Shown: piece after piece, positions 1-8,064 of the stretch
Numbering within the stretch: the stretch's first letter is position 1
Layout of the letters: every line of letters begins with the position of its first letter
Assembly: GCA_025936205.1 (NCBI GenBank)
Contig: JAICTU010000088.1
Coordinates: 1 to 23,030 of the forward strand
DNA length: 23,030 bases
Origin: Polyangiaceae bacterium
GTDB lineage: Bacteria; Myxococcota; Polyangia; Polyangiales; Polyangiaceae
Direction of reading: 5' to 3'
Notes under the pieces: generated by a model
Told to the model about the DNA's origin: nothing
The model's database searches: none
Seen by the model: the letters and a program-made list of their open reading frames with translations, nothing else
Position numbers and translations under genes: made by a program

Positions 1-262
1 CCGGTGGAGCCCGGCGGGGCCGCTTGTTCCCCCCGAGGCGGGCGCGCCGCGCCTCCAGCAAGCGCGCCTCGTGATTGCCCAGCACGGAGCGCCCGCCGAT
101 CTGCCGGAACAGCTGGAGCACGGCACGACTGTCGGGGCCGCGGGCGAGCAGATCTCCCACGAACAGCACGCGATCACTGGGCCCTGCCGCGAGCGAGTCC
201 AGCAGACTCGTGAGCTCCGCGATGCAACCGTGGACGTCACCGACGATCAGGGTGCGCCCCAT
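1..262 (-). CDS. ApaH/PrpE-like metallophosphatase (partial, 3' end off the left edge)
   Basis: The reading frame starts at ATG 262 on the minus strand and is still open at base 1, giving 87 visible residues. It carries the first three metal-binding blocks of calcineurin-type phosphoesterases in order: GDVHG at residues 8-12, GDLLARGPDS at 36-45 and GNHE at 62-65. In this family these residues hold two divalent metals that hydrolyse phosphoesters. The RGP.S spacing and the short distance between blocks resemble ApaH (symmetrical Ap4A hydrolase), PrpE and PPP-type Ser/Thr phosphatases. The histidine blocks in the missing C-terminal part would be needed to separate these. A GGTGGG stretch a few bases upstream could serve as ribosome binding site. 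The gene diverges from the lipoprotein at 473. The family call is firm; the substrate is not known. Confidence 0.85.
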   Translation of the reverse strand, partial: MGRTLIVGDVHGCIAELTSLLDSLAAGPSDRVLFVGDLLARGPDSRAVLQLFRQIGGRSVLGNHEARLLEARRARLGGNKRPRRAPP

Positions 263-404
263 CAACCCACCAGCTTACTCGCCGTCTCGACGGGGGTCAC
301 CTGCCTGGGTCGCGGCGCCCACCGCCCCGAGGGCCGGAACTCCGTCAGGCTGCCGTTGGCAAGACGCCCCGTGTCGGGTCTGCGCGGAACCCCCCCGCAT
401 GCTG

Positions 405-423
405 GAGCGCTGGCCCAGCGCTC
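405..423. repeat. 9-bp perfect inverted repeat in the divergent intergenic region
   Basis: GAGCGCTGG at 405-413 is mirrored by CCAGCGCTC at 415-423 around a single central base. It lies in the 210-base gap between the divergent phosphatase and lipoprotein genes, 50 bases before the lipoprotein start. The short centre suits a dimeric repressor site better than an RNA hairpin. No regulator is known, so the role is inference. Confidence 0.4.
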
Positions 424-472
424 TGTGGTTCTTGCGGCAGGGGCGCCGCGCATGATAGCCGTTACGGCTGAG

Positions 473-1183
473 ATGAAGATCGCGATGCTGCCTTCAATTC
501 CACGCTCCGTCCTCCTCGGTCTGCTCGTTGCGCTGGGTGTGGGTTGCGGAGATGAGGGCGAGCCCTATCAGCCGAAGGTGCCCCCCGCCGGGGTCAAGGC
601 CAGCTTGCCCCCGGTGCCGTCGATCGAGAAGCAGCCCATCAAAGATGGGGAGGCGTATACCGTCTGGGGCGCGAGCTACTACTTGCGCAGCCGCGTGCAT
701 CACGCTGACGTGGCTGGCAAGGATCTCAAGATCACCGGCTACATCGTGGCGACCAACCTCGCCGAAGCGCCGAAGTGCGCGATCCATCCCACCGGCAAGG
801 AAGATCCCGCCGACTGTCAGGCGCCGATCCCCACCTTCTGGTTGGCGGACACCAAGGACGCCAAGCCGCAGGATTCGATCAAGGTGGAAGGCTGGGCCTC
901 CAACTTCGCGCAGCTCTACGATGCGGTGAACGAGTACCGCAAGCGCCGTGCCCGCAAGAAAGAGGGCGAGCCGTTGAGCGATAACTTCTGGGGCGTGAAA
1001 CTGCCGAATCCGCTGCCGGGTCCCGGCGCGAAGGTTGTCGTCACGGGCAATTACTCGACCGCGTTCACCCGTGCCACGAGCGGCACCGAAGCCGACCCGA
1101 TCATGGGCATTTTGACCTACGACGAGATTCAATATCTCGAACCGCCGCCGGAGCTTGCCACGCTCCCCGGCATGAAGCCTTGA
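473..1183 (+). CDS. Small predicted lipoprotein of unknown function
   Basis: The 236-residue product begins with MKIAMLPSIPR followed by a hydrophobic stretch (about 13-23) and Cys25 in the context LGVGC, a slightly atypical lipobox, then an acidic GDEGE. This suggests export and lipid anchoring. The body contains a pair of Cys (in AEAPKCAI and PADCQAP) flanking a predicted loop, and alternating hydrophobic strands (LKITGYIVAT, SIKVEGWAS, AKVVVTGNY) that could form a small beta barrel of OB-like type; that fold is a guess. No catalytic motif is visible. ATG 473 was chosen because it gives a basic n-region; ATG 452 and ATG 485 are in-frame alternatives, and none has a clear Shine-Dalgarno. The frame is open much further upstream, but that part is antisense to the phosphatase. 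It is followed after 120 bases by the TamA-like gene on the same strand, so it may belong to that envelope block. Confidence 0.75.
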   Translation: MKIAMLPSIPRSVLLGLLVALGVGCGDEGEPYQPKVPPAGVKASLPPVPSIEKQPIKDGEAYTVWGASYYLRSRVHHADVAGKDLKITGYIVATNLAEAPKCAIHPTGKEDPADCQAPIPTFWLADTKDAKPQDSIKVEGWASNFAQLYDAVNEYRKRRARKKEGEPLSDNFWGVKLPNPLPGPGAKVVVTGNYSTAFTRATSGTEADPIMGILTYDEIQYLEPPPELATLPGMKP

Positions 1184-1185
1184 GA

Positions 1186-1209
1186 TCGAGCGGCGCTTGC
1201 TGCGCTCGA
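1186..1209 (+). terminator. Hairpin just after the lipoprotein stop
   Basis: TCGAGCG (1186-1192) pairs with CGCTCGA (1203-1209) across a 10-base loop, three bases after the stop codon. There is no T-run, so it could be a weak terminator or an RNA 3' stabiliser between this gene and tamA. Confidence 0.3.
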
Positions 1210-1219
1210 GAGCCTGCGC

Positions 1220-1249
1220 TCCTGGAGCCATCGATCCTGGAGCCATCGA
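1220..1249. repeat. Perfect 15-bp tandem duplication
   Basis: TCCTGGAGCCATCGA occurs twice in a row (1220-1234 and 1235-1249) and is followed by a degenerate partial third copy (CGCCATCGAG, 1251-1260). It lies in the 120-base gap between the lipoprotein and tamA genes. It looks like a slippage product; no function is evident. Confidence 0.7.
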
Positions 1250-1303
1250 GCGCCATCGAGCGCAGAGCCGTGACCGGCGTGCCGCGAACCGCAAAGACGG
1301 CCG

Positions 1304-3466
1304 ATGGAGCTCCGGTTTGAGCGTGAGCGGCGCTCCCGGCTGAACGCGACCCGCGTCCGGCGCTGGCTGCTGCTGTGCAGTTGCCTGGCCCCGACGGGCT
1401 GCTGGTCTGGACGCTCCCTGCCCGCGACGGGTCCGCGCATCGACGCGGTCGAAATCCTCGGCGCTGACTCGGTCGACAGCGATCAGCTGCTCGAAGGTTT
1501 GGCGACCCGCTCGTCTCCGAGCTGGCCGCTGGTCGCGCGGAGCGGCGAATACGAGTTCCTCGATGAGGCGCTGCTCGAACGCGATCTGGAGCGGGTCGAG
1601 CGTTTCTACCGCGCGCGCGGCTTTTACGAAGCCAAGGTGGTGGGCGCCCGCGTGATCTGGACCGACACCGACCGGGTGCGCGTGCAGATCGTGGTCAGCG
1701 AGGGACTGCCGGTGCACATCGCGCCAGCTGGCGCGGGCCGCATCTCGGTGCAACTCACCGGCCTCGAGTCCGTGGTGGACTCGGGCACCATCGCTCGGTT
1801 GATCGCTGCGAGTCCGCGCCCGGACGATGTCTTCGACGAGGCCGAGTACGAGCGCGCAAAGAGCAAGATGCGGCGCATCCTGGCCGACCACGGTTATGCT
1901 TTCGCCAGCGTCTCGGGTCGGGCGGATGTCGACCTGGGGCAGCACCAGGCCGTGGTGCGCTTCGATCTGGAGGCGGGCCCCAAGTCGGTGTTCGGCCCCA
2001 TCACGATCGCGGGGCTCGAGCAAGTGCCGGAAGGCAAGGTGCGCGACAGCTTGCTGATCGCTGCCGGCGACGAGTACTCGGCAGCAGCGCTCGAAGATGC
2101 GCGGCGCGCGCTGGTGAACCTCGGGGTGTTCTCCTCGGTGAGCGTGGAAGCCGATACCAGCCAGCGCGCTTCCGCAGTGGTGCCGGTGAAGTTCACCTTG
2201 CTCGAAGCGGCGCCTCGCGTGCTACGGCTGGGCGGAGGCGCCCGGCTGGACGCCATCGAGCTGGCGGGCAGCCTCACCGCCAGCTGGGAGCACCGCAACT
2301 TCCTGGGCGGCCTGCGGCACTTCTCGCTGGAGGCCCGACCCGGCGTGGTGCTGTTCCCGACCCGGATGGCGGACTTTCCCAACCTGGCCACACCCGACCG
2401 CGTGCTGTTGCAGGGCGCGATCGAAGCTCGGCTGGTTCAACCCTCGTTTCTCGAAGGTCGGACCAAGGGGTTCTCCAGCGTATCACTGGAGGTGCAGCCG
2501 CTGCTCTATTCCGACACGCCGGTGAATGCCCCGCTGATCGGCTTCCTGGAAGTGGCGACGCGAGCGGGGCTCGAGCGTCCTTTCCTGTCCCACCGGTTCT
2601 TCCTCACACTGTCGATGAACTGGCTCGCCGAGCTACCGCTCGACTACGGGCGGCTCACGCTGGGTGGCAACAGCCCGCCTGCGGCGCCGGGGGCGATCCG
2701 CGATCTGTACATCGCGTATCCGGAACTGCTGACGCGCTTCGATCTGCGCGACGACCCGCTCGATCCCAAGAACGGTCTGCTGCTCTCGAACTCGCTGCAA
2801 GTGGCGCTGCCGGCCCTGGGCGGCAGCGTCGCCGACATCCGCCTGTATCCGGAAGCGCGCTTTTACATCACGAAGACCAAGCTCACGCTGGCCTTCCGTG
2901 CCGCGACCGGACTGCTGTTCCCGCTCGACTACTTTCCGGCAGACACCGTGACAAACAACAACGGCCTCGTGCCCACGGCCGACCAGCAGGTGCTGTTGTT
3001 TCGGGGTTTCTTCTCGGGTGGTCCCTTCTCGAATCGCGGCTACGCTTTTCAAGGCGTAGGCCGCCGCCAGCCTTTTTTACCGTCCAATGATGCCGGTGTG
3101 CCTTGCAGTAACGCAGAGATGCTCGCCGGGCTCGTCGATCCGCGCTGCTTGCGCCCCGTGGGGAGCCTCACCTCGTGGGAAGCATCGATCGAGCTGCGTT
3201 TCCCCATCCAGTTTCTCTCCCCGCTCGGCGCCGTCTTGTTTCTGGACTCGAGCGACGTGCGGCTCGGGCGAGCCGAGTACTCCCTCGCTTCACCGCACCT
3301 GTCGCCCGGGGTGGGCCTGCGCTATCCGACCCCGATCGGCCCCATCCGGCTCGACGCCGGCCTGCGCGTGCTGGAAGCTCTGGGCAAGGAACCGCCGAAC
3401 CAGGCTTCGCCGACCTTGTTCGGCGCGCCCGTGAGCCTGCAGCTCGCGGTCGGACAGGCCTTCTGA
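1304..3466 (+). CDS. tamA: TamA-like Omp85/BamA-superfamily outer-membrane protein
   Basis: The 720-residue protein has an N-terminal export signal (hydrophobic LLLCSCLAPTGC, residues 22-33), three POTRA-like modules (about 46-135, 147-225 and 226-300; the third has the typical VNLGVFSSVSVE ending) and a beta-barrel domain from about 305 to the end. An RGY at 578-580 in GGPFSNRGYAF matches the conserved (V)RGF/Y loop motif of Omp85 barrels. The chain ends in GQAF, the terminal aromatic residue expected of an outer-membrane beta signal. Three POTRAs and a directly following tamB favour TamA over BamA, which usually has five. TamA works with TamB in outer-membrane protein or lipid transport. 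Cys33 (PTGC) could be lipidated, but Pro at -3 is unusual, so an ordinary signal peptide is equally possible. Its stop overlaps the tamB start by one base, implying translational coupling. ATG 1304 lacks a clear ribosome binding site. Confidence 0.88.
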   Translation: MELRFERERRSRLNATRVRRWLLLCSCLAPTGCWSGRSLPATGPRIDAVEILGADSVDSDQLLEGLATRSSPSWPLVARSGEYEFLDEALLERDLERVERFYRARGFYEAKVVGARVIWTDTDRVRVQIVVSEGLPVHIAPAGAGRISVQLTGLESVVDSGTIARLIAASPRPDDVFDEAEYERAKSKMRRILADHGYAFASVSGRADVDLGQHQAVVRFDLEAGPKSVFGPITIAGLEQVPEGKVRDSLLIAAGDEYSAAALEDARRALVNLGVFSSVSVEADTSQRASAVVPVKFTLLEAAPRVLRLGGGARLDAIELAGSLTASWEHRNFLGGLRHFSLEARPGVVLFPTRMADFPNLATPDRVLLQGAIEARLVQPSFLEGRTKGFSSVSLEVQPLLYSDTPVNAPLIGFLEVATRAGLERPFLSHRFFLTLSMNWLAELPLDYGRLTLGGNSPPAAPGAIRDLYIAYPELLTRFDLRDDPLDPKNGLLLSNSLQVALPALGGSVADIRLYPEARFYITKTKLTLAFRAATGLLFPLDYFPADTVTNNNGLVPTADQQVLLFRGFFSGGPFSNRGYAFQGVGRRQPFLPSNDAGVPCSNAEMLAGLVDPRCLRPVGSLTSWEASIELRFPIQFLSPLGAVLFLDSSDVRLGRAEYSLASPHLSPGVGLRYPTPIGPIRLDAGLRVLEALGKEPPNQASPTLFGAPVSLQLAVGQAF

Positions 3467-6400
3467 TGCAACGGAAAAACGCCTCAACCCCGCCCTCGCC
3501 GCGCTGGCTGCGCGCCGTGCAGGCCCTCGGTTGGTGCTGCGTCTTCCTGATCGCGCTGCTGCTCGGACTGATCTTGCACGCGGACGTGCCCGCATTCCGA
3601 GCTGCGCTCGCCCAGACGCTGAACCGCAATCTGGAAGGCAAGTTCCGCGGTCAGCTCTCGCTCGGCGGCGTGGAGCATCTGGGCGCGGCGCGCGCGCGCT
3701 TCAGCGGGCTGGAGCTGCGCGATGAGCGAGGCACCTCCGTGCTATCGCTGCAGGGGGTCAGCTTGGGTTATCACGTCTGGCAGTGGCTCGGGCCGCTGCT
3801 GTTCGGCTCGCACGCCCCGTTGCGGCTCCAGCATGTGCGCGTGGAGCACGCACGGGTGCTGCTGGCGAGCGATGCCGAGACCGGTAAATGGACGCTGGAG
3901 CGCGCGCTGGAGAGCCCGCGCCCTCCGAGCGGCAAGCCCCAGCGCCCCCCGCTGCGCTTCGCGCTGAACGAGGTGGAGCTGGGAGACGTCGATCTGACCG
4001 TGGAGCACCCGAGCGTCGGGCGCATCTCAGCCAGCGTGCAGCACCTGCAGGGCAGCGCCGAGATCGCCGGCGCCGATACGAGCATCAGCGTGCAACGCTT
4101 TGGGCTGCGCTTGCTGGCGGCCGGCGACGTGCCGCTCACGGGCACGGGATCGCTGCGGCTCTTGCCCCACGGCCGTGCGGAGGGCACCTTTCACGGCTTC
4201 GTCGATGGTACGGAGCTCGACGCGGCGGCGACCTTTGACGCTGCCAGGGCCGCGAATCCGCCCGTCACGCCCGCCGACAGCGAGCTCCAGCTGCGCGTCG
4301 CCGTACCCCGCGCTCGCCCGGAGCAACTGCGGCGGCGCTGGCCGAGCTGGCCTCTGCAGAGCGACCTGAGCGCGGAGATCTCCGCGAGCGGTCCACCGCG
4401 TGCCCTGCAGGTGGAAGCCCACCTGAGCGCGAGCGCGAGCCGCCTCGATGCCAAGGGCGAGGTCGCCCTCACCCATCAGCCCGGGGCGCGGCTCGAGCTT
4501 CGAGTCCATGCGTTCGACGCGCGCCTGCTCGCGCCCGACGCTCCCGCGACCGAGGTCGAAGCGCAGGCCACCCTGCAGCTGCGCAGGGGGCCGACGGGGT
4601 TGCTCGCAGAGCTGACCGGCAGCACGCAACCGACGCGCGTCGCCGACGTGGCGCTGCCCGCCAGCAAATTCTCGGCTCAGCTCACCCCCGAACCCGAGGC
4701 GACGCTGGAGCTGGGAGACGCACGCGGACACCTGAGCGCTCGCCTCTCCCGCGGCGCGGCCGGCGGTGTGCACCTGGAGCTGCATGCGAGCCAGCTGGAT
4801 CTGGCGGACTGGCCCGAGCTACGTGGGCGAGTGCGCGGTCGCGCGGACCTGGACGCACGTGCCGATCTGAACGGAGGACGGCTCGCCGGCACGGTGCGCG
4901 GCCAGTGGACACAGCTCGACGCGGGCGAGGTGCGCGCTGCAGCGGGACGTCTGGACGGCAGTGTCAGCGGAGCGCTCGGCGATGTGGCTGGCCTGGAGCT
5001 GCGCGCCTCACTGACCGCTCAGGATCTGTGGCTGGGGCCCCTGAACTTCGCGGCGGCGACCTGGAGCGCCCGCGGCTCAGCTCTGCAATCGAGCTTCGAA
5101 GCAGCGCTTCAGACGCGCTCGGGCGCACGGAGCACGCTGCGCGGCAAGCTCGCGCTGGCCGACGTCATCGCGTTCCGCGACCTGAGCGCGCGTTGGAGCG
5201 AGCGCGACCTCGAGCTCGCAGCCGAGCTGAGCTACTTCGCGCCCGCGCAACGGCAGCTGCGCATCCAGAGCTTTCAGATCTCGGGAGCGGTCGGCAAGCT
5301 GCGTGGAGCCGGCGTGATCGAGCCGGGCTCGGTGGATGTTCGGCTGGATGCCGAGGGGCTCGATATCGGGCGACTGTCTCGGACGTTCGGCGCCGCCAGC
5401 GCTGGGCTCGGCGGACGCGTGACGGGTCACCTCGCGCTGAGCACACTGGCCCGCGACACGCGCGGCAACGTCGACCTCGCACTCGATCAGCTCGGGATCC
5501 GGGATGTGGCACTCGGCAGCTTCGACCTGCACGGTTCCCTGCAGGACCGGCGCCTGGTCGCCAGCGTCGTCACCCGGCAGTCCGCGCTCGGACAGCTGGA
5601 GGCGCGCGCGACCGGGGTGCTCGATGGCGCTGCGCTCGATGCTGCCGCCTGGAGGCGCGCGATCGGTCAGGCCTCCGTCAGCTGGAAGCAGCTGCCGCTG
5701 TGGCCCGTGGGGTTGGCGCTGCCCAAGCAGGGTCCCGTGCGCGATCTCGCGGGCCAGCTCGACGTGGCGCTGCAGCTGGAACGCAGCGAAGCCAAGGCTC
5801 TGCCCAGCGCGTTTCTGCAGGCGAGCACGCACGAGCTGAGCTTCAGCGTGGCCGAGGCCCGCACTCAGACCACGTTTGATCAATTCACGCTGCACGCCAG
5901 CGCCAGCCTGGACGGGCCGAGCGGACACGGCGCCGCCACTGTACTGCTGACGGATCCGCACGGCGCGCTGGTGACCACCAGCGGCTCGCTGCAACTCGAC
6001 CTGGCGCAGTTGCTCGCCAACCCACACGGGGCGCTGGAGCAACTCTGGCGCGCGCCGCTGGACGCGCTGATGCGCTTGCACGCTCGTCCGCTGTCGCAGT
6101 TGCCGGGGCCATTTTCGGTAGCGGGCGTGGGCGGCAGCGTCGAGGGCAGCCTTCAGCTCAGCGGCAGCTTGGCGCAGCCGGCCCTGGAGCTCGCCTTCGC
6201 CGGACGCGATCTGTTGAACGGCTCCAGCGCGGGAGCGGAGCCGCTCGATCTGACCGGGCTCTTGCACTTCACCCCCGGCGGGGGCCAGCTCAGCGGGCGC
6301 GCCGAGGCGACCCGGGGCAACAGGAGCCTGGTCAGCGCGCGCCTGGAAGGCCGGCTGCGCGCGCCCGCCGGCGAGCGAGCGGACGATCTGCTCTCCATCG

Positions 6401-8064
6401 CCAGCTGGAAACCCAGCGAGCTGCGCGCGGCCGCGATGCTCAACGGCGTGCCCCTCGAGCTCTGGCCGGCAGCAGCCCGGGAGCGGGCCGAAGCCCGGCT
6501 GTACGGCAGCGTTTCGCTGGAGCAGCGCGGCGCCGAACAGCGGCGGAGCGCGCAGATCGAGATCGGTGACCTGAGCGTCAGCGGACATGCCCTGGGCAAT
6601 GGCCGTCTCACGCTGCTCAGCGACGCGGCTGGCAGCCGCGCGGAGCTTCAGCTCGGCAGCGGCGACCACCGGCTCGCAGCGCATCTGACGGGAGCTGCCG
6701 CGACCGCGGAGGAACCCAACCCGGGGCTCGAAGGCTCCGTCCAGGCGAACGACTTCGAAGTGGCCAGCCTCTCGCCACTGGTCAGCGGGATCTTGAGTCA
6801 TCTCGACGGCACGCTGGATGCGAACGCTCGCGTCCAGTTGAAGCGCCCGGAGGGCAAGGACTGGTACCTCGGTATCAACGGTGAGGCTGAGCTGCGCGCC
6901 GCGAGCGCGCAGCTCGATCTGTTCGGGCTCCAGTTGCGAGACCTCGCAGCTCACGTCCAGGCGCGCAGCACCCCGCAGTACACCGTACTCGTGATCGACC
7001 CGGTGGAGGCCAAGTCCCGCTCGCGCTCCGACAACGTGCACGGCCAGGCGGAGCTCTGGCTGGAGGGAGTGCGAGTCGTCAATGGCGAGGCGGAGCTGGA
7101 GCTCGAGGATGTGCCGCTGAGCGTCAAGAGCATGGTGCGCGGCACCGCGCGCGGTCGCCTCCAGGGTCAGATGGAACGCAAACCCGATTACATGGCTCTG
7201 CAGGTCAAGGTTCCCGATCTGCGCGTCCAGCTCCCCGCGGCGTCCACGCGCTCCCTGATCGACCTCGACCCCAACGCCGAGATCCATGTGGGCCAGGAGA
7301 GCGCGCCGCGGACGCCGCGCGCATCGGATGCCCTGCTCTGGAAAATGAACTTCGAGCTCGGCAACGGCGTGCGCATCGAGCGCGCCGATCTCAGCATCCC
7401 GCTCGCCGGCACTCCCGAGCTCGACTTGCGGGACGACGTGCGCCCCTCCGGCAGCATCACCGCGCGCCCCGGCGGGCGCCTGACGCTGTTCGACCAGAAC
7501 TTCAGCATCGATCACGGCATCGTACGTTTCGACCCGGACGCCCCCGACAACCCCCAGGTGGATGTCACCGCGAGCTGGCGGGCACCCGATGGTACGACGG
7601 TGTTTGTGGACGTGACGGGCCGCGCCAAAGACGCGAGCGTGCTGACGCGCGACGATCGCGGGTTGCAGGACGTCGACCGCTTCTATCTGCTCACGGGCGG
7701 CGCCACCGCCGCTTCAGCGGCGACAGGCAATAGCCTGGCGGAGACCGGCCGGGGCGAAGCCGCCCTCGGGCAGACGTTTTCGCTCGGCATCAATCAGGTA
7801 CTCCGCCAGTCCGTCGGCAACGTCGCGGTCAGCGTCGGTACCACCGCCGACGACCGCGCCAGCTACAGCGCCAGCGTGCGCCTGTCGGACCGCTTGTCGT
7901 TCCAGGGCAGCTTTCGCCCCCCCTCGTCCGAGAACAAGCGCGAGGAAAACACTAGCGATCTGACCGGCTCGCTCGACTACCAGATCGCGCGGAGCTGGTC
8001 GCTACGCACCGAGCTCGGCACGACGGGCGCGGCCTTCGATCTGCTCTGGAGTCACCGCTACTGA
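3466..8064 (+). CDS. tamB: TamB/AsmA-like translocation and assembly module protein
   Basis: The start ATG overlaps the tamA stop (TGATG), giving 1532 residues. A single N-terminal membrane anchor (about 16-34, CCVFLIALLLGLIL) precedes a very long repetitive beta-rich region of short amphipathic strands in an LxLxLxxL style, as expected for a periplasm-spanning groove protein of the AsmA/TamB/VPS13-like bridge group. The C-terminal 350 residues match the conserved TamB (DUF490) domain: GNGVRIERADLSIPL near 1296, GGRLTLFDQNFSIDHG near 1336, the DRFYLLTGG segment near 1405 and a terminal barrel-like SLRTEL..LLWSHRY. In the family, TamB sits in the inner membrane, contacts TamA through its C-terminal domain and supports outer-membrane protein insertion or phospholipid transport. 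The frame is open 97 codons further upstream inside tamA, which is ignored. It ends convergently with the next gene, overlapping by 7 bases. Confidence 0.9.
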   Translation: MQRKNASTPPSPRWLRAVQALGWCCVFLIALLLGLILHADVPAFRAALAQTLNRNLEGKFRGQLSLGGVEHLGAARARFSGLELRDERGTSVLSLQGVSLGYHVWQWLGPLLFGSHAPLRLQHVRVEHARVLLASDAETGKWTLERALESPRPPSGKPQRPPLRFALNEVELGDVDLTVEHPSVGRISASVQHLQGSAEIAGADTSISVQRFGLRLLAAGDVPLTGTGSLRLLPHGRAEGTFHGFVDGTELDAAATFDAARAANPPVTPADSELQLRVAVPRARPEQLRRRWPSWPLQSDLSAEISASGPPRALQVEAHLSASASRLDAKGEVALTHQPGARLELRVHAFDARLLAPDAPATEVEAQATLQLRRGPTGLLAELTGSTQPTRVADVALPASKFSAQLTPEPEATLELGDARGHLSARLSRGAAGGVHLELHASQLDLADWPELRGRVRGRADLDARADLNGGRLAGTVRGQWTQLDAGEVRAAAGRLDGSVSGALGDVAGLELRASLTAQDLWLGPLNFAAATWSARGSALQSSFEAALQTRSGARSTLRGKLALADVIAFRDLSARWSERDLELAAELSYFAPAQRQLRIQSFQISGAVGKLRGAGVIEPGSVDVRLDAEGLDIGRLSRTFGAASAGLGGRVTGHLALSTLARDTRGNVDLALDQLGIRDVALGSFDLHGSLQDRRLVASVVTRQSALGQLEARATGVLDGAALDAAAWRRAIGQASVSWKQLPLWPVGLALPKQGPVRDLAGQLDVALQLERSEAKALPSAFLQASTHELSFSVAEARTQTTFDQFTLHASASLDGPSGHGAATVLLTDPHGALVTTSGSLQLDLAQLLANPHGALEQLWRAPLDALMRLHARPLSQLPGPFSVAGVGGSVEGSLQLSGSLAQPALELAFAGRDLLNGSSAGAEPLDLTGLLHFTPGGGQLSGRAEATRGNRSLVSARLEGRLRAPAGERADDLLSIASWKPSELRAAAMLNGVPLELWPAAARERAEARLYGSVSLEQRGAEQRRSAQIEIGDLSVSGHALGNGRLTLLSDAAGSRAELQLGSGDHRLAAHLTGAAATAEEPNPGLEGSVQANDFEVASLSPLVSGILSHLDGTLDANARVQLKRPEGKDWYLGINGEAELRAASAQLDLFGLQLRDLAAHVQARSTPQYTVLVIDPVEAKSRSRSDNVHGQAELWLEGVRVVNGEAELELEDVPLSVKSMVRGTARGRLQGQMERKPDYMALQVKVPDLRVQLPAASTRSLIDLDPNAEIHVGQESAPRTPRASDALLWKMNFELGNGVRIERADLSIPLAGTPELDLRDDVRPSGSITARPGGRLTLFDQNFSIDHGIVRFDPDAPDNPQVDVTASWRAPDGTTVFVDVTGRAKDASVLTRDDRGLQDVDRFYLLTGGATAASAATGNSLAETGRGEAALGQTFSLGINQVLRQSVGNVAVSVGTTADDRASYSASVRLSDRLSFQGSFRPPSSENKREENTSDLTGSLDYQIARSWSLRTELGTTGAAFDLLWSHRY

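Noticed and set aside
71..472. N-terminal extension of the lipoprotein frame
   Set aside because: It is antisense to the metallophosphatase and would place the lipoprotein signal in the middle of a protein.
494..2023. A 509-codon open frame on the minus strand
   Set aside because: It is antisense to both the lipoprotein and tamA, with no recognisable domain.
5077..7515. An 812-codon open frame on the minus strand inside tamB
   Set aside because: It is fully antisense to the well-supported TamB frame; its composition (Arg, Gln, His-rich) is that of a shadow.
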